Below, piece after piece: positions 35,222 through 50,118 of a stretch of 64,000 nt of DNA. A model generated the notes under the pieces. That model was not told where the DNA came from and did no database searches. It saw only the letters and a program-made list of their open reading frames with translations. The stretch is from Pristionchus mayeri (taxonomy: Eukaryota > Nematoda > Chromadorea > Rhabditida > Neodiplogasteridae), in assembly GCA_036245805.1 (NCBI GenBank), contig BTRK01000004.1, forward strand, positions 15,376,001-15,440,000, in the 5' to 3' direction. Numbering within the stretch: position 1 is the first letter of the stretch; the number at the start of each line of letters is the position of its first letter. Made by a program: the position numbers and the translations under genes.

Positions 35222-35668
35222 ATGGCGGATCAGTTCGTGGGAACGTGGGAGAACATCTCCTCGGAGAACGTCGATGCCTATCTTAAGGAGGTCGGCGTGG
35301 ATACGAATACGCGCGCCGTCGTAGCCGCCTTGAAGCCGACCCTGATATACGAAATCGACGGGGATTACTGGACGATGACAGTCAGATCAACATTCAAGAC
35401 GCAAGTGATCAAGTTCAAGCTGGGCAAGCAATTCAATATGACCACGGCGGATGGAAGAGAGGTTACCTCTGCCTTTTATCTCGAGGACATTAAGCTTGTC
35501 CAGACCGACAAGGATAAAACTGGAAAAGTATCAAGAATAGTGCGATCCGTAGAGGGAAACACCCTCACTAACACGTTCGAGTGCAATGGCGTTAAGAGCG
35601 TTCGTGTTTACGAGAGGGCAAATTCATCCGTGTTTTCTACTTCTACTCATGTTATTGGTGAAAAATAA
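35222..35668 (+). CDS. Intracellular fatty-acid-binding protein, intronless
   Basis: 148 aa from ATG 35,222 to TAA. It opens with the FABP signature (FVGTWENISSENVDAYLKEV), continues with alternating beta strands (PTLIYEIDGDYWTMTVRST, TTADGREV) and ends with KSVRVYERA, where Arg and Tyr match the fatty-acid carboxylate-binding R-x-Y of the family. No signal peptide, so a cytosolic carrier of fatty acids. The C-terminus is about a dozen residues longer than usual (SSVFSTSTHVIGEK). It is a single exon, although most genes here have introns every 100-150 bp. AATAAA follows directly at the stop. A LINE-like tail lies just upstream; a retrocopy is possible. Confidence 0.9.
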   Translation: MADQFVGTWENISSENVDAYLKEVGVDTNTRAVVAALKPTLIYEIDGDYWTMTVRSTFKTQVIKFKLGKQFNMTTADGREVTSAFYLEDIKLVQTDKDKTGKVSRIVRSVEGNTLTNTFECNGVKSVRVYERANSSVFSTSTHVIGEK

Positions 35669-36871
35669 AGATAATAAGATTTCTCGCAATTGTAACTGTT
35701 TTCTCCCGATCTAAATATTACTTACGTGTGGATTGCAGATCTCCATTATTGCAGTTGTTGAAAACAACAGTACAAATAAAGACCTTTCAAAAACACTCAT
35801 ATCGGTATTTGAGTAGGAAATTCCAAGTTCTCCAAAAGATACACTCTTCACCGATCATGAAGGCTATAATTGATCGTCGTCGACCAACTGCAATTTAATT
35901 GTATTGAAACTAGTATTAAAACTCGTTTCCATCGGTGATGCCCGATCGATATCTATGTCTCATCGATGCTTTAATGCTCTCTAGCACGTAAGGTATCAGC
36001 GAAACACTCATGAGGCGATTAATCAACACAGCGGAGCGATGATTACTTTTTATCTCAGGCGTTAACGATCACGATTTCGATTACGGCGCTATACTGTAGT
36101 ATTGCTTGAGAGATATTTCGCCGACTTCAGCTCTTGCATTAGTGCTATCGAATTATCAACAATACATATCTGAAAAGGACCCTTGCAAGATTCACAATGC
36201 CGGATAAGAACCCACCGTATCAGAACCAAAAAATCACTTCTACAGCATGTGCACAGTATGTTCCCGAAGTATCAAAAATGATTCTGTGAAAGTCCTACAG
36301 AAGGGTCCATTTTTTTTTCTCATCCGGTGATTCTCATCTGACGGTTTTCATCCGGCTTAGTGCCCTTGCAAGCAGTACATTCCAGATAAAGTGGTATTAT
36401 TGTTCTTCAACTCTGAAGCCTGATATATCCTGATACATATATGTTTCGAGAGAAATGTTGCAACACAACACCTATGCTAACCGATTTTGCACCACGAAGA
36501 AGGAATTGCCAACATACCAAACGCAGAACTGGCATCTATTGAAACATGCGTCGCTTTGTGAGAAAAACGCCAAATAATCGCAAATAAATGGTTGAGCAAC
36601 AAACAGCCAATGTGCTCCAAACTGCATTCTCACCAAGGTTCTAGTAAATCATCTCAAGTGGCCATAGGTTGGGCTTGTTATCAGTTGTTTCAATGAATGA
36701 TCTTATCGGACAGCGTGATCTGCCATGGTACAAAATGCTAGATTCACAGCGTCACATCTCCAATACGATCCAATGCAGCTACTTGCTTTTTTCGGGGTGC
36801 CTCTGAATATGCACAAATTATTATTAGTATTCACTAATTGCACTGTTTTTGCAGAGACTTCAGCAACGCGA
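35669..36871. other. Intergenic with a probable repeat
   Basis: No gene recognised. A stretch at about 36,288-36,373 (CTACAGAAGGGT, CTCATCCGG, ATCTGACGG) resembles 29,537-29,615, and CCCTTGCAAG recurs at 36,180 and 36,362, suggesting a small dispersed element. Confidence 0.4.
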
Positions 36872-38673
36872 ATGAGATTCGTTCTCACTCTTGCTGCTGC
36901 AGCAGCGCTGGCTGCAGCTGTGCCCACACCGGAGAAGACTGCGGCAGTGCCTTGCGGGCAGACGCCAATCGCGCCCAACCTCAACAAGGCCAACACGAAG
37001 ATTGTCGGAGGAGACGTCGCCGTGCCCTACTCCTGGCCCTGGCAGGTCGTCTGGTGCGTCAACAGTAAGTATCAAATATTAATAAATACTTTAGTCATCA
37101 TTCAAATGCCGGTACATGCAAACCCACAAGTTGCATTAGACCCTGGTAAGACTACATGAAACTCTATCAACCAACGGATATTAATAGGCTACTGTGAACC
37201 TCCCTCACACATTTGCAGGCTGGCTCTCATCCAAAGCTTGCCTCCTCGATTGCGGAGGTTCCGTCGTCGCGCCGGGCTGGGTGGTTACAGCTGGTGCGTT
37301 GGCTAATGTCGCCTGCTTGGACGCACCCGATGCACAACACTGCACACCACAATTTCAGGACACTGCGTCTACGATGACATGAACCCCAACAACTACAAGG
37401 TGAAGGCGGGAGTGTTCGACGAGGCGAAGAGGTTCGTTCAATGTTTCGAAAATAGGAAATTATCTCTCTCTCGCTGTATTTCTCATGACCGGTGGTGTGG
37501 TCAGAGAGTATCGTAAACTGTAACGTCTTGCTCATTTCTTGATCGTGCGCTACCGTAGTCTGCGACGACTTTTATAAAACTGTACACGCAGTGACGAAGA
37601 CGCGGAGCAGGTCGTAACAGTCAAGGCGATCCACCTCCACCCCCAATACAATGCCCGACTTACCTCCTACGATATCGCGCTTATCGAGGTGATGCTTCCA
37701 TCATCTATCTGATAGTCGATGCCCGCCTCTACTTCTTTTCAGTATGCGATTCCTGGTTATCAATAATGTTGATCACTCCTCGAACTTACAGCTTACAACT
37801 CCTCTCACGTTCGGCGATCACATCCAGCCAGTGTGCTTGCCGAAAACCGACGACGCAGCGCTGGCCTACCCTGGAGACCTCTGGGTCACCGGATGGGGAA
37901 ACAAAAAAGGTACGTGCGGCGATGTGTTAGAGAAAGACGGACGGTGAGACGCTTTTGAAAGAACTTACTTGACAAGTTTAACTCGGCATTCAATGCAACT
38001 GATCCAACGACCGATCTTCAGAAAGCGGCACGATTTCCCTCCAACTTCGTCAGGCCGACGTCCCTATCGTCGACGTGGCAACCTGCGAGCAAGAGTACCC
38101 GAGAAAGATCGATGAGAAGGCGAGTTTTTGAAGTTGTGCATTAAATGTATTTGCAAACACAAGCTGTGTCCCGTTTTCCGAAGAACGCAGTTGGAATATA
38201 ACACGCAAAGTACTTTTAGGTCGAGTTCTGCGCAGGAAGAGAAGGAGTAAACTCGTGCCAGGTGGGTTATTGATTTGTTTGTTTAAATTAGCAATTGTTG
38301 CTAACATCGCAATTAAGGGAGACTCTGGAGGACCGGTTGTCGCCAAGGCAGCTTCCGGATCCTGGTTCCAGTACGGAATCGTATCTTGGGGAAGAGGATG
38401 CGCAGAGAAAGGAGAGGCTGGTATGGCATTTTGGTGAATCTACAAATAAGAAACGTAGTAATTGTTGTTCATTGGATGCGAGTGAAATCACGTTATTTTC
38501 AGAATTCCCTCACAACACAACATGATAACATTTTGTTCACAGGAATTCTGAACAGAATCAGAAACTCAGAAACATTCAAGATCTTTTAAGGTGTCTACTC
38601 TCGTGTTTCGGCGTACTGTGACTGGATCAAGAACACGACCTCATCGGAAGTGCAGTGCCAGGACGTCGTCTAA
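36872..38673 (+). CDS. Secreted trypsin-like serine protease, complete
   Basis: Nine exons in phase: 36,872-37,064; 37,219-37,293; 37,359-37,431; 37,592-37,688; 37,792-37,909; 38,022-38,119; 38,220-38,261; 38,318-38,420; 38,591-38,673. Signal peptide MRFVLTLAAAAALAAA. The activation site is K-IVGGDVAVPYSWPWQV. The catalytic triad is visible: TAGHC (His), SYDIALIE (Asp) and QGDSGGPVV (Ser). Further marks are GWGNK, CQEYP-type loop and GVYSRVSAYCDWI. An S1-family endopeptidase, probably digestive or secreted. The intron after 38,119 uses a GC donor (GCGAGT). A trans-splice-like TTTTTGCAG lies at 36,846-36,854. Exons from part of exon 4 onward are duplicated at 48.3-49.4 kb. Confidence 0.93.
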
Positions 38674-39436
38674 TCGAACGATTGTACTATAGTTGTTCGC
38701 TTGTCTCGTGCTACTCCATGCTGTCGCTTATCTCTTTTCGATAAATATATCGAGCACAATGAGGATAGCATATCTGCGTGTGTGGCCAACTCTTGACACC
38801 AACATGGTACTTGTCTGGACGTCAAGGTCCTGCATGCACGGACATCGAAAAGTACTATCTGATGGTTAAATTATATTAATGTGAAGCAAATGAAAAAATT
38901 GAGAGATACGGGTGACTCAAAATTTTTATATGGACATATTCGTACTGGTTGAAAGTAGTTTCTCTACTAGTTCCGTTTGTGCGGGGATTATCCCTCGTTT
39001 CGAGTGTTCTGGTTCTTTTAATCGAGTGATCACTGAAACCGATGCAGCACACTTCTGGAACGGATTTTTTGATGTGCCTATTTGCCGCCTTGGGAGGAAT
39101 TTACAGTAGCGCAATCAGATTTTTCCAGGTACCATTAACAATATTTTTTTTTTAAATTTCGCACTGCGATGTCTTTAACAATTACCACATGGGTGGCTGT
39201 ATCACAACACGCGAGCTGACATAAATATTGCCCATGAACGGTGAGTTCAGTTGCCGGACAGTTCAATTGAGTAGAGAGATAGCACACATCGAGAGATAGT
39301 CCATGTAGACCAATAGTGCCACTCAAAAACGCACTTTTTCCTCGAGAATATGCAAGCTCATCGTTTGCCACACTCTCTTTCCCGCTAACGGATTATCAAT
39401 ACTGTGCTTCCCACACAATAAGTGACAAGCGCCTAG

Positions 39437-39444
39437 TATAAAAG
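39437..39444 (+). promoter_or_regulatory. TATA box of S2
   Basis: TATAAAAG about 190 bp upstream of the S2 ATG and about 30 bp before a probable start region (GGTAACTCACAGCAGTC). A clear TATA box fits an abundantly transcribed secreted-protein gene. The duplicate is at 50,119-50,126. Confidence 0.55.
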
Positions 39445-39627
39445 CGGACAGGAGTTTCGGTAACTCACAGCAGTCTGCTCGTCTCGAACTTCTATTCAAG
39501 TGAGTTACCGCCGTCTACTGTTAAACTTTTCAGGTTCCCAGTTATCTTCCGATATGCAAACTAATATACGCATTCGAGTTGGGAATGGGAGACTCCAAAA
39601 TGTTGAAAAATATGATATTTTCTCAGC

Positions 39628-40158
39628 ATGAAACTCATCCTCACCTTCGCCGTCTTCACCATTGCTGCCATGGCACTTCCCGTATGTTTTTTTATAATTA
39701 GAATTAATATATTAAAATTACAATTAAAACCATTACCTAGATCGACTTCACGATTCCTCCCCTCTCCGACGAGCAGAAGGCAGCCATCAACAGTGCCGTT
39801 GAGAAGAAGCTTGCGGAGCTGCCTCAGGGTGAATTCATTTGGATCTCCTCGCCATTCGTCAATATGGCAACTTGTTCTTGGTCTTACCTTCCTCGTTATT
39901 ATGCATTGCGACAGGATGCAATTTGTTTAGTTTCAGAGCAACAGGATGCCGCCCACAAACTGCTCGATTCGATCAAGAAGGCCGCCGAGGAGAATCCCGA
40001 GGCATTCAAGGCTGCTGTGAGACGTTCAGCTATACACTCCCTTTCACTAACTGATAACTAGTCGAATGAGTAAGTAACATTCTTTTCAGGTCGTCAAGGC
40101 TTTCAACAACATCCCCGAATCCGCCAAGCAGCAGCTCATGAATCTTCGGGCACAGTAA
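39628..40158 (+). CDS. Small secreted helical protein (S2a)
   Basis: Four exons in phase: 39,628-39,681, 39,741-39,828, 39,937-40,016 and 40,090-40,158; 96 aa. Signal peptide MKLILTFAVFTIAAMALP, then IDFTIPPLSDEQKAAINSAV, AAHKLLDSIKKAAEENPEAF, FNNIPESAKQQLMNLRAQ. It is a paralog of S1 (28.9-29.7 kb), about eight residues shorter at the C-terminus, with the same exon sizes and phases. An identical copy is S2b at 50.3-52.1 kb. Family unknown to me; no Cys, no enzyme motif. Confidence 0.88.
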
Positions 40159-40159
40159 C

Positions 40160-41270
40160 CGCAAAGTGTTCAATCGATAAATCTTCTCAATTTTTTTATT
40201 TTGTACACTCTCGAAAACATTATGATGAACATTGGGAGAAAGCATGCAAGCAAGAAAAATTGCCTAAAATATTCTTTGTATATTTTCTTGGATATGTGAT
40301 CCATAATATTGAGCACGTGCATTGTAATCATACCTGCCCACACTGCCGGTAAACCCATGAAAAGTTGGTAGTCAAAAAAATCAGCGTATAGGGGGTCATG
40401 GTCGATAATGTTGTGGTAGGTCATGGTGTGTTGTGGTAGGTCATGGAAGTCCAACTACCGTACCAACTTGTACTATGAGACTACAGTAACCCAAATTACA
40501 GTAACCCATTACCGTAACCTGAGTTCCATGGAGCAACTTGAGTTCCTTGGGTCAAACTTTTTACAAAAATCTTCAATCACTACTATTGATGTTCTATAGT
40601 AACCTACCGTAACCCTCACTACCCTATGCCCATTGGCCAATCACGAACTAACTTTTTTTCGAAAAGATGCCATAAAAATCAATTCTTTGCTCAATGTTGA
40701 GTAACGATCTGAGGAAATTTTATTTTTAATTTGTTCGTCATTAAATCATGGCCGAGTGGCTAACGAGCTTGCTTTGGAAACCGAAGGTAGTATGTTCGAG
40801 TCCAACCAGTGGGAAACCTCTTTGCCGTCCTTTAATTTAAATTCCCGCGACCACATGGTCGGATAAGCTCCAAGATTTGAATTCCCGCAATTTTCGTATC
40901 TCGGTTCCCAGTGGAGCTAGAGACTTGAAATGCGACTTTTAGGGTTAAAAGGGGCAAAAAATCTTATAAACTAAATTTCAAGTTCGTAGCTACACAGGGA
41001 AGCGAGATATAAAATTGCGGGAATTAAAATCTCGGTGCTTTTCCGCAGGAAGAAATTATCACAACTTTGACCTTTTCCATCTCCTTTTCCGGGATTTTAA
41101 CACCACATGACCTGCTGGTTCACAACATTATGAACATCCATGAGTGATTTGAAGGACAGACTCAAATTTTTTATTGAATAAGCGGATGAAGGCAGAGATT
41201 GCAAAGAAATGGCGACGATAAGGTTAATTTCCAAAAATTTGGAATTTCAAAAACCAAGTTACGAGTGGTT
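40160..41270. other. Non-coding with repeats
   Basis: Downstream of S2a. It contains short GTAGGTCATGG and CAGTAACCC repeats (40,390-40,520), the tRNA-like block and an inverted pair CCCGCAATTTTC / AAAATTGCGGG (about 40,886 and 41,011). No gene recognised. Confidence 0.4.
40748..40815 (+). repeat. tRNA-like sequence, SINE head or tRNA pseudogene
   Basis: TGGCCGAGTGGCTAACGAGC looks like a Pol III A-box and TGTTCGAGTCCAACC like a B-box about 45 bp on, the spacing of a tRNA. The anticodon arm does not fold convincingly. The following 300 bp (imperfect CCCGCAATTTT and AAAATTGCGGGAATT pair) may be the SINE body. The copy is at 52,682-52,749. Confidence 0.35.
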
Positions 41271-41619
41271 AGATGGCAGTGGCAACTCCCACTCTGCTTG
41301 TTTTATTTGCATGGTCGTCCGAGTGCGAGTCAGATGAGGGCTGGGAAGAGCAGCGTAGCAGCTGCTGCACGAACCTAGGGAAAGTATGGCATTCTTTGCG
41401 CGAAATTTATCTGAACATAGTGAATCCATTACGCACACCAATTATTTCCATTCCTAGTATTTCTTGTAAAAACAGCATTTCAGGTCATACTTGCACATAA
41501 TAATAGATATGTTTTGACCAGGAAGCAACCTCTAACCAAATCCATTTGAATTTTGCACCAACCTCCGGTATGGACGAAGGACGATCAGAGTGATGAGCGG
41601 AGAAGCGAATGCGAAGATG

Positions 41620-41649
41620 AGAAGCGAATGCGAAGACGAATGCGAAGAA
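41620..41649. other. Rearrangement junction with templated filler
   Basis: Between the end of T (41,619) and the start of the inverted arm (41,650) there are 30 bp that repeat the adjacent sequence: GAGAAGCGAATGCGAAGAT, then GAGAAGCGAATGCGAAGA, then CGAATGCGAAGA. At the ancestral T-B join (53,553/53,554) this filler is absent. Short local copying of this kind is the mark of template switching or polymerase-theta end joining. Confidence 0.85.
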
Positions 41650-41752
41650 GATAGTGCTCACGAAGCACACATTTGCCAGATCACTGGTCATTCTTGGTTG
41701 TTCACCTTCGTATCGAAAGAAGATTGCCTCGTTAGTCGTTGAGTTGCCGTAA
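41650..41752 (+). pseudogene. 3' end of Sri/Srh-like receptor, cut by the junction
   Basis: Encodes IVLTKHTFARSLVILGCSP then SYRKKIASLVVELP and TAA, identical to the last part of the TM7 exon of the receptor at 59,898-61,505. All upstream exons are missing because the duplication boundary falls at 41,650. Confidence 0.85.
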
Positions 41753-42323
41753 CAATTCAGCGAAAGACAAGCTGCTCGCAGGCTTGTTGTAGTAACATTA
41801 TTCTGACAATAATTGATGCTCCGTAGTAGTTCGTTCTTCGTAATGAGCGCTGTACTTCTTTTAAAATAGTATGGTAGATATTGACATTAATGCATACATT
41901 TATTTTGTATTCTTGCCTCGTTCTGTTATAACACACCACAAATTTTAAACATTATTTTGCCGCTGATAAATCTACAATCTAAGAACCTTTTTCCAGACTT
42001 TTAAGAAACAAAACGCATTTGTCTACTACTTTCATTGAGATCGTTGAATGACCACGAATATGTAAGAAAGCGCGTATTGCAATCTATTTTTTTCGATAGT
42101 GATTCCAAAAATCAAAGAAGCCATGAATACAACCACGCGGTCACACAAATTCTACAGAATAACACTGAGAACACGCGAGATTTAGTGAGAGTCGTACCAG
42201 TGCACAACTTGCACGCCTTATCAGGGCCCACACAATCGCACACAAACACACGCGGGCAACGATAAACGAGTATATGAGGGGCGCGCGCTGCTCGGCCTAC
42301 TCAGCCTATCTAGTGGAGAGAGC

Positions 42324-45486
<3,163 letters not shown>

Positions 45487-46575
45487 ACATTTAGCTACTT
45501 GAATATTCGAATGCGAGTGTGATACAACGAGTATAAATCAGTAACCTGAACACAGTAATGTGATGCCCAAACACGAAGTTGAGAGATAAATACATCAACC
45601 GAAGACAGGTACATTGTTTATCAATTAGTGCAAGATATTGTGCCCTAGCTTCAAAGGTTGTTGATTAGCGGTTTCGGTGATGCTGTTGAGGATCTGACGA
45701 ACTGCAACGCGTTTAAATTTAATTCCGTCAAATATGGAAATGATACGGCCGAATGCGCGAACCATAGATTGATCCCACGGCCAGACCATCGGCGAAAGCC
45801 AAATTGAAATGAGAAGAACGGCCATTTCTTATATTTGCATCTGAGATGTCTCGGCTTAATGCAGTAACCTTTTTAACAATACAAATCATCGAGATACTCC
45901 ATTCACTTTTCCCATAAGCATTTATATGCATCGGCAATCGCAAAGGATTAGTTGCCAGTGCACAGTGCACATAAGAGAACCACTCCTCACTGATAGCTCC
46001 AGGTGCTGCAGCAGTCTTTCAAATATACAATAACATGTTTTGCAGTGGTGTGTTGACATGATTATCCCGATTTTTGAGTTTTTATCCTTGCAACAGCAGT
46101 TATCCCACTAGAGAATAATGAGTCAGATTTGTACACTGATAACCAATATTACAGCCACTACGATATTACGATATGCTGAGATCTCCAACCTCACAAAGTG
46201 TATCGAGCCGGACAAATTCCATCTAAGAAATACAACAATTCGCAAAAATACTGCTCGATTGCTAAGCTCATGTAAAACTTAGAACAAGTCTCGTAAGGTC
46301 GATCTGCCTAACGAGTGAAATACATGATTCGATAGCCAATGCATTTGGGAACAACTTATAGGAGCCCGAATTTTCATTTTCGACTTAGGTTTCGCGTGAA
46401 ATCGATTTCCGTAGAGCTCTGTGAAGAAAAACGACCGCAAAACGGCAAAAAAGGGGGAAATTATCGATCTTTCCCCATCCCTCATTAGAATAAGTCCGCC
46501 GCGAAATTGGCCATTCTCATCCAATCTGACAGGCTGTGACGATGGAAATGAACAGACAATCGGCCGAATTACCAA
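45487..46575 (+). other. Intergenic, no gene recognised
   Basis: Between the P450 and the partial receptor within the left arm; the mirror is 55,075-56,163. Nothing assignable on either strand. Confidence 0.4.
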
Positions 46576-47712
46576 CTCTACTACGCATCCTTGCGCCTTG
46601 CAGCACTACACGCAGCACTGCTCAGCCACTCCAACGTGCTTCTGATGCTCTCCTTCTCCTACCGAATCTGGGTGCTCTCCCATCAAACGAGCACTACCTC
46701 TTCCTTCGTGAAGCGCCGCACTCTGACTGCGATCGCAGTTGCATCCACTGTGCCCAGCTTGATCTTCTTGGTATTATATTTGAGTGATTATACCAGAGAA
46801 GGAGTGAATGAGAAGGAGAGAAGGAGGAAGATAGTGGCCCGGCACTAGTGGTTCTTACAAGACTGTATCATTTTACAGCTCAGTCGTTTTAGAACTGGAC
46901 ATTTTTTCAAATTCGATCTTTTGAGAACTCCCAATCACATAGCGCTTGATCTCGAAATTTCTGCTGGTTGAAGGCATGCTCATGTCAGCGAGAGCACATT
47001 TTATTGAGCCCCTCCCGCAGTCCCGCACTCTCTCCATGGCCAAGGGCATGTTCATCTAAGCAATATCGCTTGTTTCCGATCGGATTCTACACCTCTTGCT
47101 TGTCTGATGACCTCGTGCTGCCCGAATTTTCCAATACGACCTACTGCGTCTTCGATTTGTACTCGAGTCCATTGGGCGAAAAATGGCTTGATCGAGGAGT
47201 GATATCTTACTGCATCTGCTTCTTTTCGGCGTGCCTCGCGGCGACGGTCGTACTGCGCACGATGCTGATAAGGAAGATACGCGAATTGGTACGTGCGTTA
47301 ACTAGTGTCGCTCTAATCATTTCTTCATGAAACCAGTGTGAAATAAATGTATCTTTCGAAAGATAAGATGCAGCTTGAAATGCTAATGATGCTCGTTACA
47401 AGGTAGACCACGCAATTCAGTTCATGCTGACTGATGAGGGAGTGCTTAGAAAGAAGAGATTTCAATTTCAATTTATTTATCCTCCAGGAGAAAGCACCGA
47501 GTAGTAGGGAGATCGTGGCGATGTCTCTCAAACTCTCTTTCAGGGCAGTGTTGCGGAGCGCTCCCGGCAGCAGGCAATTCTGCGCTCGCTCACGGCGCAA
47601 GCCCTGCTGCCGGTGTGCACAGTGGGCGGCGTCGTCGCCTTCCTCTTGGACTTCTTCGGAATCCTGCGGTCGATGTATCTCCAGCGCGCTGCGCACGTCG
47701 TGCGTTGCTGTT
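46576..47712 (+). pseudogene. Partial Str-superfamily receptor, copy 1
   Basis: Three receptor-like segments: AALLSHSNVLLMLSFSYRIW with SSFVKRRTLTAIAVASTVPS (46,600-46,800); YRLFPIGFYTSCLSDDLVLP to a TM5-like ICFFSACLAATVVLRTMLI (47,056-47,289); and SRQQAILRSLTAQALLPVCT (47,545-47,700), the TM6 region where Str-type receptors have 'LxxxLxxQxxxP'. TM1, TM2 and TM7 exons are not recognisable nearby, so it is probably a remnant. Identical gene in the right arm. Confidence 0.5.
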
Positions 47713-48095
47713 ATTTTATTAATTTAGATGCCGGCTCGGAAATTTGCTCGACCACACTCTCGTTTTTCTCTGATCATTCGAAAGCATTTATTACTCAGAT
47801 CTTTCGAAAACGAACACCGAAGGATGGCAATCTCCCGATTGCCAAGAAAAACATAACTATTTCAGAACTAGTTTCCCACACTGTGAAAACGTATTCTTCG
47901 AAAACACTGCGGAAAGAAACTATTTTTGATTCTCATATGCCGATGATCACTGGTTCCATTTGATCAGGTCATTCGTTCTGACCTAGCTGTCAAAGTCCTG
48001 ATATTATTTTTGACAGGAGTAGTAATGAAGCGGGGCAGAGGAAAATTTAAAAAAAACGAAACATTTTTAAAAAATGTTTTTTCATAGTCGGTTTG
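47713..48095 (+). other. No gene recognised
   Basis: Rest of the left arm before the inverted T segment (48,096-48,344). An open frame of 116 codons covers 47,613-47,963 in another frame of the receptor exon and beyond, without a recognisable domain. Confidence 0.35.
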
Positions 48096-48344
48096 CATCT
48101 TCGCATTCGCTTCTCCGCTCATCACTCTGATCGTCCTTCGTCCATACCGGAGGTTGGTGCAAAATTCAAATGGATTTGGTTAGAGGTTGCTTCCTGGTCA
48201 AAACATATCTATTATTATGTGCAAGTATGACCTGAAATGCTGTTTTTACAAGAAATACTAGGAATGGAAATAATTGGTGTGCGTAATGGATTCACTATGT
48301 TCAGATAAATTTCGCGCAAAGAATGCCATACTTTCCCTAGGTTC

Positions 48345-49355
48345 CCTCCTACGATATCGCGCTTATCGAGGTGATGCTTCCATCATCTATCTGATAGTCG
48401 ATGCCCGCCTCTACTTCTTTTCAGTATGCGATTCCTGGTTATCAATAATGTTGATCACTCCTCGAACTTACAGCTTACAACTCCTCTCACGTTCGGCGAT
48501 CACATCCAGCCAGTGTGCTTGCCGAAAACCGACGACGCAGCGCTGGCCTACCCTGGAGACCTCTGGGTCACCGGATGGGGAAACAAAAAAGGTACGTGCG
48601 GCGATGTGTTAGAGAAAGACGGACGGTGAGACGCTTTTGAAAGAACTTACTTGACAAGTTTAACTCGGCATTCAATGCAACTGATCCAACGACCGATCTT
48701 CAGAAAGCGGCACGATTTCCCTCCAACTTCGTCAGGCCGACGTCCCTATCGTCGACGTGGCAACCTGCGAGCAAGAGTACCCGAGAAAGATCGATGAGAA
48801 GGCGAGTTTTTGAAGTTGTGCATTAAATGTATTTGCAAACACAAGCTGTGTCCCGTTTTCCGAAGAACGCAGTTGGAATATAACACGCAAAGTACTTTTA
48901 GGTCGAGTTCTGCGCAGGAAGAGAAGGAGTAAACTCGTGCCAGGTGGGTTATTGATTTGTTTGTTTAAATTAGCAATTGTTGCTAACATCGCAATTAAGG
49001 GAGACTCTGGAGGACCGGTTGTCGCCAAGGCAGCTTCCGGATCCTGGTTCCAGTACGGAATCGTATCTTGGGGAAGAGGATGCGCAGAGAAAGGAGAGGC
49101 TGGTATGGCATTTTGGTGAATCTACAAATAAGAAACGTAGTAATTGTTGTTCATTGGATGCGAGTGAAATCACGTTATTTTCAGAATTCCCTCACAACAC
49201 AACATGATAACATTTTGTTCACAGGAATTCTGAACAGAATCAGAAACTCAGAAACATTCAAGATCTTTTAAGGTGTCTACTCTCGTGTTTCGGCGTACTG
49301 TGACTGGATCAAGAACACGACCTCATCGGAAGTGCAGTGCCAGGACGTCGTCTAA
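48345..49355 (+). pseudogene. 5'-truncated trypsin copy
   Basis: Corresponds to the trypsin gene from inside exon 4 (SYDIALIE) to the stop. It retains the Asp and Ser of the triad and the GWGNK and GDSGGP segments but lacks the signal peptide, the activation site and the catalytic His. There is no promoter of its own; upstream is the inverted T. Expected non-functional. Confidence 0.9.
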
Positions 49356-50118
49356 TCGAACGATTGTACTATAGTTGTTCGCTTGTCTCGTGCTACTCCA
49401 TGCTGTCGCTTATCTCTTTTCGATAAATATATCGAGCACAATGAGGATAGCACATCTGCGTGTGTGGCCAACTCTTGACACCAACATGGTACTTGTCTGG
49501 ACGTCAAGGTCCTGCATGCACGGACATCGAAAAGTACTATCTGATGGTTAAATTATATTAATGTGAAGCAAATGAAAAAATTGAGAGATACGGGTGACTC
49601 AAAATTTTTATATGGACATATTCGTACTGGTTGAAAGTAGTTTCTCTACTAGTTCCGTTTGTGCGGGGATTATCCCTCGTTTCGAGTGTTCTGGTTCTTT
49701 TAATCGAGTGATCACTGAAACCGATGCAGCACACTTCTGGAACGGATTTTTTGATGTGCCTATTTGCCGCCTTGGGAGGAATTTACAGTAGCGCAATCAG
49801 ATTTTTCCAGGTACCATTAACAATATTTTTTTTTTAAATTTCGCACTGCGATGTCTTTAACAATTACCACATGGGTGGCTGTATCACAACACGCGAGCTG
49901 ACATAAATATTGCCCATGAACGGTGAGTTCAGTTGCCGGACAGTTCAATTGAGTAGAGAGATAGCACACATCGAGAGATAGTCCATGTAGACCAATAGTG
50001 CCACTCAAAAACGCACTTTTTCCTCGAGAATATGCAAGCTCATCGTTTGCCACACTCTCTTTCCCGCTAACGGATTATCAATACTGTGCTTCCCACACAA
50101 TAAGTGACAAGCGCCTAG

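Larger units (their letters stand above)
37663..41619 (+). repeat. Duplicated segment A-T, first copy
   Basis: This 3.96 kb segment recurs in direct orientation at 48,345-53,553. Offset is 10,682 bp up to the mariner insertion and 11,934 bp after it, constant throughout, so no indels other than the mariner. I noticed one base difference (T/C in the ATAGCATATCTG context near 38,770). It holds the 3' part of trypsin and the secreted-protein gene S2. Its last 249 bp (T, 41,371-41,619) exist three times, the middle one inverted. Confidence 0.95.

Noticed and set aside
48426..48629. Apparent small protein beginning MRFLVINNVDH (also at 37,744)
   Set aside because: The start lies in intron 4 of trypsin; only the part from LTTPLTFGD is real exon sequence, joined to the previous exon by splicing.
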